A stretch of DNA of 64,000 nt, from positions 1,331,346,304-1,331,410,303 of the forward strand of contig OY856410.1 in the NCBI GenBank assembly GCA_963693085.1. The letters are read 5' to 3'. Shown one piece after another: positions 46,101-58,823 of this stretch. The notes under the pieces were generated by a model. That model had not been told where the DNA came from and made no database searches. It worked only from the letters and a program-made list of their open reading frames with translations. The stretch is from Alisma plantago-aquatica (lineage: Eukaryota; Streptophyta; Magnoliopsida; Alismatales; Alismataceae). The position numbers and the translations under genes are program-made. Numbering within the stretch: position 1 is the first letter of the stretch; the number at the start of each line of letters is the position of its first letter.

Positions 46101-46788
46101 CCAAGCTACTCCAGGAAGGTGTATCGGCCACCACTTCAGCTCCAAGGAAGTGTATCGGCCAACACAAGCAAGATGGAGAGGGATATCGTACACCAAGGGT
46201 GGAGGGGAGACCAAAGGACCAAAGGAGACTAAGGCAAGGAGAAGAGCTACCTATATAGGAAGAAGGGGAGGAGAAACCAAGGTACAACCATGCTATGTGT
46301 CGCCCACCCAAGGGACACATGTCCACCAACTCAAGCCACCTTTCATGCAAGCCATAAGGCACTTGTCCAAGATGTGCACCATGTGTCCATCAACCAAGCC
46401 AAGCCATGTGGGCGACACAACAAGAGCTACTGGGCGACACACCAAGCAACTGGGCGACACACCACCTGCCCTGGGCGACACAAGGCTCAAGCAAGCCCAA
46501 ACAAGGAACTCCAAGGCCCAAACAAGCTCAACTCAGGACCAAAGGACTCAAACAACAAGCCCAAGCCTTCCTCTCAACCCTAGAGGAAGCAAAGAGGGAA
46601 AACATCTCACAAGATGGCAAACTTGCCCACAAAACCCTAAACTTGGGTTATTTGCAAGTAGCCCCTCGAACTCTCAACAAAGCACAACCAAACCCTAATC
46701 ACCACTAAAGGTGATTAGCAAGCACCAAAGCACCAAGATCAAGCAAAACAAATAGGGTAAACCCTAAACGCAGGTCAGGGTCCTTACA
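43184..46788 (-). repeat. Element C 5' LTR (right copy)
   Basis: This 3605-bp copy matches 34748-38351. It is followed by ACCAT (46789-46793). The TATA-like motif is at 46252-46257, (GA)n at 45822-45847 and the motif array at about 45570-45937. Several differences from the left copy are CAG/TAG or CTG/CTA changes, for example CAGCAG at 35030-35035 versus TAGTAG at 43469-43474. Confidence 0.95.
46252..46257 (-). promoter_or_regulatory. Candidate TATA box driving element C transcription
   Basis: The minus strand reads CCTATATAGGTAGC about 530 bp into the 5' LTR. The same motif lies at 37815-37820 in the 3' LTR. E has an equivalent minus-strand TATATAAC at 55395-55402. Confidence 0.55.
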
Positions 46789-46793
46789 ACCAT

Positions 46794-47455
46794 ATAGAGC
46801 AATCGAGCTGCTTGGGTCAATTGCACATTGACCCCTCACTATACTTTTTCTTATTTTAGCTAAATTTTCTATCATAAAAATATTACTATAATTTGTCTAC
46901 TGATAAGGTCTAAACGCATCCATAAATAATAAAAATTTTACATGTTGTTTATAATTGAGTTTTAGATATCCAGTTAAAATTTTAGATAATTTGGAGTTAC
47001 CAATAAATAACTAAAACTAAAACACTACAATGTTGAAAAACACTCTATCAGCATTTTGGTTGAAGTATAGTTTGACCGAGAACCGCATTCAAAGAACTCT
47101 CAAAAATTCTAAAATTTTTCTCCAATATGCATGATTGAGTTATCCATATCGTATCCAAAATTTAATTAAATGCAAAATTTGTAGAAAATATGAAAACCCA
47201 TTTACCACACTGCTATCCTGATCAAATTCCATATTCATGTACTATCAAAACCCAAATTTTTGCCGATTAGGGTTTACATTTCTCAAACCCTAATTCTTCA
47301 AACTAAAATCATAGTTAGAGTTTCTTCTTAGGCTTGAAACATCACAATTGATCTATTGTCATTAATCAAGTCTAAACGATGTTCAATCTAATCAAGCATG
47401 TAATCATTCAGGTAAACCCTAGTTTACCAATTAAGCACAAATGTGGTCATTACCA
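46794..47455 (-). repeat. Element D 3' LTR, second part
   Basis: This continues the LTR after element C and matches 53830-54488 of the right LTR. The end near 47453-47455 reads GTCATTACCA rather than GTCATTACA, so the exact last base is uncertain. On its right is a minus-strand polypurine-like tract (TTAAGGGGGTGAGAATGG, 47454-47470) preceded by a stretch resembling the chromovirus 3' coding end. Confidence 0.9.
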
Positions 47456-50400
47456 TTCTCACCCCCTTAAAAAATTTCATCCCTGAAACATAAATACACA
47501 AACAAAGTATATTCAAAGTTTATTTTAAGATTCTGAAATCTTACATGTTATTACATTCTTGTATTTCGTATTTGAATGTAGTTTTCAACATTAAGTCCTT
47601 TATTTATTTTCTAACCACAACATGTTAAAATAGTTCTTAATGATAAAAAAACAAATTCCCTATGCCACAATCAATCATAGAGTAGATAGAGAAGCAACCA
47701 TTTCAATATTTTCATACTCTTGTGGTGTTACCTCAACATTGATAACCTGATGCAACCATCTCAATTCATACGAATCAATATGTACTATTTCTATGTATTA
47801 CCTCCAAGTCACAAAAGAGAGTTCACCATGTTGTTTTAAATTTTACTATTGTGCTACTCAAATAGCAAAATAGCCTTGAGTTGGTAGACTAGATTCAACA
47901 ACAATTATACAATATTACTCATGGCATCCCCATTGGATCATGTATGCATAAGGTGAAGCATTACCATTACATTCCATACTATTCACAAGTATGAGCCCAC
48001 ACATAATTAAAGGTGTAACCATCGGGTTATAGAATACTAGGGTTTCAACAATAGTAACAAAGTACTCCATGATTGTATTAGTCATTCAAGGACTATTCAT
48101 ACCCAATTACCATCGCTTAATTATATTAAATCTAGGTATAACAAGCTATACCTTATTAGAGTTACATATCAATACAATATGGTTATCATCCCTTCTATTC
48201 ATATGAGTGAATAGGTAAGACTACCTTATTTAGGGTAACCCATCATTTGTTCCATCATTATTCAACCCATATCACCATACCACAATTGTACAATACTAAG
48301 ATGGATTACTGGTATGAATGACTTAAACTATCAGACACACTTAATTAACATATTGCTTGCACATGTACAAATGAAATCATATGTAAAAAAAATTTACATC
48401 CCTTAGTATACCCTCAACAAATTATACTTCTAAAATCAAATTCCCATATTACTAAAAGCCATTGTTATCTCCTATCTCTCTCCTCATTCACTACTACTTA
48501 CTTTTTGCTACTTATCCTTCTCATTTGAATCATGTAGATTAAGCATTACTAAAATTGAAACATACAAGCTAAGAATAGATTATTCATCATTCTCGATATC
48601 ACTGCAAGAATTTATCTCATATCGCACTTCACCCATATTGTATTTCTCCTTTTGTTCAAAACACACTTGTTACATTTCAAATTTATATCTTACTCTTTTC
48701 TCTGAATCATTTCCATATTGTTTATCTACCTTTCAGATTAGCTACGTTTAAACCCTGGATTACTATCAGTTCTAGTTTACTTCTCATAGTGCAAATCTCA
48801 TAATCTTATTTTATAGAGATGCTAGTGTTCAAGGTCAAATCACTAGTGACATCCCTTGAACTACTACAACTCTAAACATTCTAGGTTTTGGTCCTTATCA
48901 TTAGCATGGCATTATTGTGATGTGACTTTGCTCCCTTAATTTGAAATTCAAACTTTGGATCTCAAAAATTTTACTAAAGTATTCCTTATCTTAAGAATTG
49001 AATTTCCTTTCTCTTACTTGACCATTCAGATAGATTACATTCTCAATTACCCTACTAGGGTTTCATCGTCATATTGTATGTCATTATTACATTCACTAGA
49101 TGTCTCTGCCACAGTGGTTATGCAACATATATGATTCATTTTCTTATCACTTCATTCCCACATTGCTCTCATTAAGGAAGATATGAAAGAGAAGATGATT
49201 TTGAGAATTAGAATTCTTATCTTCAAACATTCATTGATACATTTCTCTTATGTAGGTTTAATTAATTATCAACAAGGATACTTGACTAATTAGCACTTTC
49301 TTGAATCTCGCAACCTCTTTCTTTTATAATCTATATTACTCCATTATGTTCCAAACCCTTCTTTACTTTCCATAATCCCCTTACCATATACTACTATTCC
49401 ACATGTCATCTTTAACTTCTAGTTTTCTCTTATGATCATGTTGCTTTTTTATGTGTATGATCATGTACACCATGTTGCACATATTTCCATTTATCCTTCT
49501 ACTAATGTGAAGTTGAAATTCTAAATCAATAATCTTTCTACTAGTTTCACCTCATGTTTTATGCATTACATATCCTTCATTTTAAATCAAACGACTCATG
49601 CATGGGTGAAACATAGTTTCTCTTTCAATCAAGTTTTTCCTTCCTGAATATAGTCTACCTTTGTATGACTTATTCATTTATTTAGCTACACTTTTGATCT
49701 TCTTTTAGAAACTAGTTTTTTGTTTTATAGAGACTTAGAATCCAAAGGTAGTAAGGATGGATGTATTAAACTTATTAATAAAGGTATACATTCCATGCTC
49801 TCAATTATATCATAACCCTCATTCCTTAATCAAGCTCATTATTTCCAACATTTCTCTTTGTTTCAACTAAGTTTCTTATCCTAGTTTTATTATTTACATG
49901 TTCATCTAGTTCTCTTCACTTTAACTCTTTTGAAGACTCTTCACTTCTATGTACTTATTGTATACTCAACTCTTTTCTTCTATTTTCCCTTTGCTTTGGA
50001 GTACATAAAAACATTGTACTCGGTTATATAATCCATTCCTCATGATTAGATTTTACTATCTTGGCCCCTTACATACTTTTCTCATATCTTTTCCATATTT
50101 CATATTTAGAGTTTGTATAATACTAATAATTAAACTTAATCTAAACCTTATGTCATGTTCCTTTATTCCCATTTAAAGGTTTCACATATGAGACCCCAAA
50201 GTTGGATCTCAGATATCAGTTCCAACTGATTCTTAGTTATCCTAGTCTTTCCCTTATACTTCAAAATCTTAGAGTATATACATTCATACTAGAATTTGGA
50301 TCTAATCTATCTAGAATTTACTCTTGTTATGTTACTAATAGGAGTCATTAGATCCCAGTAATGCATCTTGCCAGTCGGACCAGGACAAACCTGCAATCCT

Positions 50401-50960
50401 GAAACCAAGAGCTACCTAGGATTACTCAACTCCTATTCATCTCAAATGTGTGGAAGAAAACGTATACACTTAGGAAAGCTCATTCAAAGATCATTTCTAG
50501 TATACTTGATACAAAGAATGTAATCAATAAATGCTACAATTTCATAGTGTACAACAAATCTTAAAGACCCATATATATTTCGAAATACTGAATATCGGAA
50601 TTCAAACATATAAGAGCTTTTCTATTCATCTCTAATAAAACAACAATATGAAATGAAAGTTCTATCTCATTTTATATTTATGCTCTTAATTCATGTTACT
50701 TATCTTATTTCTAACCCTAATATTTCTAGGGTTCCTCTCTAGACCATCCTTCCACTGTATACCTAGCCAGGGTATACATGAAAGAATAGATAGAGTACCT
50801 TGATACTGGTTGATCCAAGTACTCAGATACCAGGCCAAGATATCGGAATACTCAAATTCCTAGAGCTAACATCATAACATCTCGTATCTGCCACACTTTT
50901 GACTCTAACTTACTAACTTAATGGTCTCTGACAACTCAGCCTAAGCTCTGATACCAAAGT
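47456..50960 (-). other. Non-coding internal domain of element D
   Basis: About 3.5 kb of AT-rich DNA lies between D's LTRs. No reading frame of useful length is present on either strand, and I recognise no gag, protease, RT or integrase motif. Only the primer site at its right end and the polypurine-like tract at its left end mark it as a retrotransposon interior. Confidence 0.8.
50945..50956 (-). other. Primer-binding site, element D
   Basis: The minus strand reads TGGTATCAGAGC, four bases from the right LTR start at 50961. Confidence 0.93.
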
Positions 50961-53900
50961 TGTTACACAGCGATCTCACAGTTACCACTAATCATGACAT
51001 TAGGGTATAAATTGAGAATTTAATGTAATACAAAGATCACCCTTAAATTTTTCTTCGTTTTCAAACTCTTTGGTTTCTCACATTGAACCACATAAACTAA
51101 CTTTACAAGGGAATCTAAACATTGATTTCTTTAATATGATCTCGACATAAATGATACACATCCATACATTCATTCTCAAGTAAATACGACATGATAATCA
51201 GATACATTCTCTCTTATTAAGGAAACAAAGACGCAAAACATTACTTACAACACTCTCACATCTATACTAGGACCTAGAGTGATAGGGACCGATTGAACTT
51301 AACTAATCTCATACTTAACTCATGTGGTAGATCTACTCTGATGCTTTGACCTTCTCCAAGTCCATGTGGTTTCCCTAAAAATTGTGAGTAGAGGGGTGAG
51401 CCTACTCGCTCAGTGAATGAGTACTTAAAACAAATGGTCTAAAGCACTAATATAATTACAGATATACTTTTGAGCAATTGATATCAATTATAACAGTAGT
51501 AAGCTTTAAAGAGATTGATCATTAACAATCATAAATATGGCAGGATACTCTAGATATCTATAAGAGTGAATCAATCTGTGAAATGCTTGATTGATCATAA
51601 AGAGCACTAATAATTCATAAACATATAAAGAATAATTGAATAACTGTACACACTTGTTTGACCTCTCATTCATTTTATTATTCCCTAATCATATGCAGTG
51701 CACTCTACATATGAAGACTCGTAGTGCACTATGATCACACCATACAAGACATAGAGGACACACCCGGGAAATGTTAAGTCTAACTACTCTCCTGGTCTGC
51801 AATAGGGAAATGACTCTCAAGCCTAAATTGGACTCCTCCTCTAACCTGAGCACACAGGTGGAGAGTCAAGCCACCTCTTGTCTTTTTCTGTACTCTAGTA
51901 CCACAAAGACTTCTGGTTGATGTTGGACACTGCAAACTATAATTTAAGGAGACTTCCACTAGGCTTCGTCCCCCATGTCACCTAATCGCATGTTCCGCCC
52001 CCCGTATACTGGACGCTTCCAGGGTTAGGTCGTTTCACCCCTAAGGAGCAGACCTCACATAGGGGTTCCATGGTGTAAGGGCCCTTAAATCTATAATTTA
52101 ATTATTTCCTAGAAAACCCTTACTATGTTGAACCTTTTTCTTACTTATACTCGACTCTGGTAATTCTAAGGCATCTCGTCTTTTTAATTGTAGTTCAAAT
52201 CACAACATGAATATCATTCTAGACCTGACAGAGCAGTATACTCAAAAACATTAGAATTTACCGAGTAATCCATATACCATGCATGCAGGCAGATTGAAAT
52301 GTCATAAATAAACTAAACTCATATCAACTTGGCTAATATACACTGGAATTATATAATTGATCATCGTAACACACTAATAAGAGTTTTTTTTTTGGTGAAC
52401 CTAGCTCATCCACACTAACAAGAGTTAGTTACTCGATATATTAGAAATCATCAATAACACTTGTAAATTATCTATAATTCCTCAAAAATCAAGCGCATCA
52501 ACCCAAATTCTAAGTTATGCATCACATAACTCAATTAAAAGTCAATTTACTTGACACGACAAGATTTAATTATAAAAATGTGTGCATCTACCCTAATCTT
52601 GAGTTATGCATCACATAACTTAATTAAGAGTTAATTTCTTATAATGGCAAGAATTATTAATAAGAACTAAGAACATTGATATCACAATACTTGATTCATT
52701 GAACACCCTACCCTTAGGGTTTCATTTACCTCATTCACTTATCACATGGCTCTCATAAGGATTTCATGCGACATAAACATTCACTGAATGAAGACTACTA
52801 TCAACAAATCATATAAAATCAATATATGTATGAAACCTTGGAACTGAGCTAAATTTGTGTTTCCATGCCATTTACTGGGATATCATGCATCAATAATTAC
52901 ATTGGATAAATAAAGTCTTTCATGTCAAGAAAATCCCTTCAAATGGATTTCATGATATCTATTCGCAAATATCCAACTTTCCTCGCATCTAGGGTTTCAT
53001 CCTCTTTACTGAGATATCAAACAAACACTATTCACTTTAAACAAATCAAGATAGTATCTGACATATATTTACTATGAATTTAGATAAACAATCATTCATA
53101 ACCAAGGGGATCTAGATAAGCAAATTTCTCTATTTACTTATATAGCAAATTTTAGTCATAGACAAATTCCCTATATTTTAGTTTATTCTTATAGCCTCTG
53201 CGAATACATAGGGAATTCTCATTATTATGTATTGTATACATTTCTAATATGATTTTTTCATGTGAAATTCATCCAAACAGAGGAAGAATCCATTTCATAT
53301 CATTTTGCAACAACTTAGAACAAATAGACAATTTATGGTTTGTAGTCGCATACTAAGCAATTAAAGATTATGGATGATTTAACCAATTTTCATGCAATAT
53401 ACTATTTAAAGGAAGTTCCCAATCACCCTAAAGTGTGAAAACACCTAAAAAAATGTATCACATATCTAAAAATCTCGAATCCATATCAAATCCCTAGCAA
53501 TTCACCTGATTCTTCTTCCTTTCAACTCGAAAACCTTAAAAATGAGGGATTATGAAGAAAGAGTGAGAAAAGGGGAAGTGTTGACACCATTTCTGATAAA
53601 ATCATAGGAGGGATGGATTATTGACATCAGAGAGAAGATTCACCATGAAACTATATCCAAAGAAGCTAAACTTACATGATTTCATCATTCCTCGGACCGC
53701 AAAACCCTAGGTCAGCATCTCCATCAATTTCTCCTCTCAAACCCTAAATCTCCCTCTCTCTCTCTAGGATTTCATTTCTCTGGTTTAAATCACGAATTAT
53801 GAGATCTGCTAGTGTCTTAGGTTGACCATATAGAGCAATTGAGCTGCTTTGGTCAATTGCACATTGACCCCTCACTATACTTTTTCTTATTTCAGCTGAA

Positions 53901-54488
53901 TTTTCTGTCTTAAAAATAATACTGTAATTCATCTACTAATAAGGTCTAAATGCATCCAAAAATTTTGAAAATTTTACAATTTGTTTATTATTAAGTTGCA
54001 GATCTTCAGTTAAAATTTCATATAATTTTGTGTTTCCAATAAATAAATAAAAATAAAACACTACACAGCTAAAAAGCACTCTGTCAGCATTTTGGCGAAG
54101 TATAGTTCAACTGAGAACCACATTCAAAGAACACTAAAAAAATTCTAAAATTGTTCTCCAATATGCATGAGAGTTATCCATATCTTATCCAAAATTAAAT
54201 TAAATACAAAATTTTTAGAAAATATGAAAAATCATTTACCACACTGCTATCCTGATCAAATTCCATATTCATGTACTATCAAAACCCTAATTTTTGCTGA
54301 TTAGGGTTTACATTTCTCAAACCCTAATTCTTCAAACTAAAATCATAGTCAAAGTTTCTTATTAGGTTTGAAACATCACAATTGATCTACTATCATTAAT
54401 CAAGTCTAAATGATGTTCAATCTAATCAAGCATGTAATCATTCAGGTAAACCCTAGTTTACCAATTAAGCACAAATGTGGTCATTACA
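50961..54488 (-). repeat. Element D 5' LTR (right, uninterrupted copy)
   Basis: This intact 3528-bp LTR runs from TGTTACACAGCG to GTCATTACA and is followed by ATCAT. It shows the undisrupted form of the site hit by C (ACCAT at 53825-53829). It contains a short local insertion near 52385-52425 relative to the left copy. Confidence 0.92.
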
Positions 54489-54493
54489 ATCAT

Positions 54494-55755
54494 CATCAAG
54501 TTGGAAAACTCCAAACTAAGATGAACATCAAAACCTTGAAATCCAACTTCAACACAAACCTCTAAAATCCAACTAGGTGGAATAAGACCAAGATTCAACC
54601 TCAAGAAAAACTGATCAAAACCTCAAGAAAAACATGATAGTTGAACCATACCATGATAATTCAAACAAGGATCATGATGCATGTATCAAAATCACCTCAA
54701 CCATCACATAAAACATCAGATACAAGAAACTTAGAATACTACAACGTCTTAAACCTTCGATCATGATAACCTCATGTAGCACATTAGAATCAAGTAAGAG
54801 ATCAAAATAGTAGCATGCAAGAAATATTATGGTGGAAGTAATAGAAGAAGGTAGAGAGTTATATAACCCACTATAAGAAGAGATCAAATTCTCCAAAAGA
54901 TAAGAAGATGCTTCAACTTGTATCAACAATTCGACCACAAGATCACCTTAAAAGAGAAGAACACCATCTTCAAAATAAATCACAAGAAAGAGGGTAAAAA
55001 CCCTAGGTCTAACCAAGAAGAAAGAAGGAAGAAGAGAGCTCCTTCTCACTTTGGGTGTCACCATGTCAAAACATAGTCCACAACCTTTGTGAGGAGAAGA
55101 TCTTCAAGGTGGCCACCATGTAAAACATGGTCTAATGGTCAAGAAAGAGAAGATGGAAGGTAGGTTTGCAAAGGAAAAATGTAAGCAAGAAGGTAGAACC
55201 ACTTACCAAGAAAGGAAACCACTAAGAATCACCATTAGGAAGGTTATCAAGCTCCAAAGCACCACATTCAAGGTTGACTGACCTCCAAAGCACTCAAGAT
55301 TAGTCCTTCTTGCTCATCAAAGATCCAAGGATGAACACAAGAGAGGGGAGAAGAAGGAGGCCAAAAAAAGATCACTTTCATGAAGGAAAAAGGGGTTATA
55401 TACTCAAAGGAGGAGGCAAGTAAGGTAGATGTGAGGTGTCAACACAAGAGAGCACCAAAGAGACACTTGTCCACAAGGAAAATATCCATGAAACCACTAA
55501 ACACATGCATGCAACCTATGGTGATAAAACCTAGGTAGGGTATGGACCACATCAGTCACCACCATCCTAGAGGTTGAAAAAAAATCAAGGAACCTTAACC
55601 CGACTACAATGAAAGAACACCAAGAAAACAAGGTCGAAACACATCACAAGAAGGCCAACCATCTCATCTAAACCAAAACAAAACCACATGGCAAAAAAAA
55701 ACTTCTAGAGAAGGTGTTTTGGTAGAGACACACTCAAGATGTACTCTGACACCCA
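54494..55755 (-). repeat. Element E, right part of LTR (and possibly a short leader)
   Basis: This resumes the sequence interrupted at 31926. It is A/C-rich and non-coding, with a minus-strand TATA-like TATATAAC (55395-55402) in the position expected for the U3/R boundary of the C-type LTR. It ends at 55744-55755 in CTCTGACACCCA, a damaged version of the tRNA-Met primer site complement, directly before LTR F. The exact LTR end within the last ~200 bp cannot be fixed. Confidence 0.55.
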
Positions 55756-55756
55756 T

Positions 55757-58700
55757 TGTCACACATAGCAAGATTACTCAAAACTCAAACCACAATCAAC
55801 CATTAACAATGGATTATCAAAAATCATTGGAAATTAAAACTGATTTGCAACAAGCACCATGAACTAAGAATTGTTCAATAACAACCAATACTTGCATTTC
55901 CTAACTTATATTCAAGGTGCTACATCATCACATTCCAAACATCTGGTTACATAAGATAATAGTTCCACATGTATATACATACTACCAGAGGCACACAAGT
56001 GCATAGAATGAGTATCATGTCTACAAACACATCGATACCACCCCCAAGGACCTGAGTGTACAGGGACAAAACATAAGACTCTATTACTAGACACTATCCA
56101 TATACCATGTTTGTTATGTGTAATTTTCTTCTCGTATTATCTTCAACTGCATGATCTTTAACTTGGCATGCACATCCACCTAAAAAGTTTTTTAACCAAT
56201 GGGGTGAGACACACAGTTACAATGAGAGACATAACTCTCCACCAACTCTATTATTATCACTGATAACTAGGCAGATAAACTAACATACTGAACTGATTGA
56301 ACCAAATTAACCAAGTGACATATGAAGAAATTGTTACAAACAAAATAGTACAAGAGCAAGGCAAGGATTCATCGAATGTTTCCGTGTTTGATCCTATACA
56401 TGCACACTACACAGTTGATTATGTATTTTTATGCCCTGAGGATTTGAGCTATACCACCTAAATCCAACCGACCACTGCTAAGTTGAAATCGATTCCATAC
56501 AAGGTCAATGGAAAATCCCAAATCCATGACCTTTCCACACCTGGTGGTTAGTACATGAGAATATTACAGAGACATACTAGCAAACTACTAAAGTGACATA
56601 TAGTCACATAAAAAGGGTTGGCTCATGCATGCCCACCCATATAATATCTAGCCCACCTTGGTACAGGTAACAATGCTAGGAGAACATGCTCATGCATGGT
56701 TGTTCATAAAAGGAGGATTGGCTCACGCATGGCCATCCTTATCATAGAAAGATCGGCTCATGCGTTGCCATATCAAACAACTTGATATTAAGGATGCAAG
56801 GGAATACTCAACTTGCACCCCACATATTCAAAAATATGCACTCTGAGTTAAATGTGTTTCACCATCCAGTAATAAAACTCACACTAGAATGGATATCTGG
56901 AAAATGTCAAGCTACTAGATTAAGTTCCACTTCATTAGTTAAGCCATTTAAGTATTTTTTTAGCATCAGTCAAGTTACAATGTAGAAACCACAAACAAAT
57001 CCTTCAAAAGTAAAGGGGTATATTATTACAATAGCAAACATCGTTGACTAACTATAAATTGATTCCCATCATCTTATAACACTATATCACTGCCAGCCAC
57101 AAGGCTACTATATCACTTCCAGTCACAACGCTATCATCATCAACATTTTATCATGGGATATCAAACCCTCATTTCAATATCGGAGGGCATCAACTCAATT
57201 AGGTACTAAGACCTTACCAGGTCTTAAGACCCATCACATCACACTGTTGATTCATGGTTGTCTCAACATGCCTCATTGAGCATATAAGCCTTACTCATGC
57301 CACATCACATGTACTTGCCATAGCAGCCATTTCTATTATATTTAGAGAGAGAATATGTTAAAATACTTTAAACATCTTTAGTTAAAGCAACCAGAGTATC
57401 ATAAGATCTTTAATCTAAGATTAGATCTCATTTTAAGCTCATAAAAGGTCCCCAAGCATCATTCTACCTCACATCTCTGCCATGCACTACCTCCCATAAA
57501 TTGGAGTGTATAATAATGAGAATTAATTAGTGTAACTAAGTATACACATTCACATATTCATACTTCCCATGATCCTTTATCAAGGCTCATAATCAAAGCT
57601 TGATATTATAGAACCATCTTCATAGTTCTCACAAGTTATGTCACCCAATTAATCTATCAGGTTATAGTTATGCATTTTAAGGGGGGGGGGAATCAACATG
57701 TTTTCCATTTGTACTAATCCAATAATATGACCTGCCCTTTGAGTTGGGGTCAATACTTTTCACATGAAGCTGATTAGGGTTACACTTCATGGATACACCA
57801 CTAGACCCTAAACACATCAAAATACAATTTTTTTATCTGATTAGATTTGAACAACATTTTTTAGATATAAATCTATTACCATACCATCAGTACCAATTAT
57901 CTCATATTATAAATGCTTATGCATATCATCTTCATCAGTATATGCGTTTTACAATAATACATTATAGTAACATATTGACCATTGCACTAGTGGGACGTTT
58001 CAGCATTTGATGAACCACATATTATTACTTCTTACAAATCATTAATCACATATATCAAGGAGAGTTTAACCATAATCTACATAAATAGAGGGTATCTCTT
58101 CAAGATATCCACAAGGAACCTATAAAAGCATTAGACTTGTTATACAATTTCTACACCAAGGTTGTCACCATGTATTTCAACAAGACTTATCACCACCCTC
58201 ATGAGTATACACATTGTAGTATCATCAACCTTATTCCATAAGTTAAGATTATATAAAAAGGAAATATAGAAGACACTTGCCATGGATTATAACCTTTCCT
58301 TAAGATGAACACATGGGTCATATTATTCCATGATCGGGCTAAGCTCTTTAATTGAGCATAGATCACTCATAGTAACATCATTCCATGGTGTACTAACTTT
58401 AGCAGAAGCAATTAACATTACTAACACATTACCCAAACAACACCCTTCTATATCATATATTTCTCATATATGTGCATCATTGAGAAATCAAGCATACCCT
58501 TCAATCCTCATCATGTGATCTCGATCTCACCTTATCAACCCTAAGTATCGGTGTAGACTCTCTTTTGGTGTATCGGTTTGGACCACCATGAGGTGTATCG
58601 ATTTTGTTCCTTGATAGAGTAACGGGAAACCCCTCTTGAAGGTGTATCGAGAAACCACACAAGGATGTATCGGTTAACGCCTATGTAGGGTGTGACAATC

Positions 58701-58823
58701 AACACTGAGGTATTTTGGGCACATTGACTCTTAGGTTATGATGGGTAATGCCAAGGTGTTAGGGTTGGGCTAGGCTTCATGGTTCAGGAGGTAATGGGCA
58801 TCCATACCAAGGTAGGGTATCAG
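55757..58823 (-). repeat. LTR F: Tekay-type LTR related to C and E (interrupted by G)
   Basis: It begins TGTCACACATAGC next to a decayed primer site, so it is probably a 5' LTR. It is collinear with the C and E LTRs through the anchors CCAAGGACCTGAGTGTACAGG (about 56056), the CCACCTAAAAAG/GGGGTGAGAC stretch (about 56180-56210) and ATGCCCTGAGGATTTGAGC (about 56432). Its own short motif, GGTGTATCGGTT-like, recurs at about 58540-58680. It stops at 58823 where G begins, and the rest is not seen in the window. Confidence 0.75.

Larger units (their letters stand above)
34748..46788 (-). mobile_element. Element C: nearly complete Tekay/Del-type chromovirus
   Basis: A 12.04-kb element with LTRs at 34748-38351 (3604 bp) and 43184-46788 (3605 bp) is flanked by a perfect ACCAT duplication (34743-34747 and 46789-46793). 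The primer site (43167-43178, minus strand TGGTATCAGAGC) lies beside the right LTR, so transcription runs right to left. The 4.8-kb interior holds a single gag-pol frame, 43057 to 38363, in the order Gag, zinc knuckle, protease, RT, RNase H, integrase, GPF/Y motif, chromodomain-like tail. That is the Ty3/Gypsy order with chromovirus features. It is the youngest layer of the nest: the LTRs are very similar and the frame is broken only by five TAG codons. Confidence 0.96.
31927..54488 (-). mobile_element. Element D: LARD-like LTR element with non-coding interior, containing element C
   Basis: The ends are TGTTACAC (31927) and TTACA (54488), flanked by ATCAT at 31922-31926 and 54489-54493. The left LTR (31927-34747 plus 46794-47455) and the right LTR (50961-54488, 3528 bp) are clearly homologous. 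The primer site TGGTATCAGAGC reads on the minus strand at 50956-50945, next to the right LTR, so the element is minus-oriented. Its ~3.5-kb interior has no frame of note and no recognisable gag or pol. LTRs of about 3.5 kb with a similar-sized non-coding interior fit the large-retrotransposon-derivative (LARD) class. Element C interrupts the left LTR. Confidence 0.88.

Noticed and set aside
54672..54938. 88-codon minus-strand frame
   Set aside because: It lies in the E LTR remnant, has no homologous frame in the C or F LTR, and shows no known motif.
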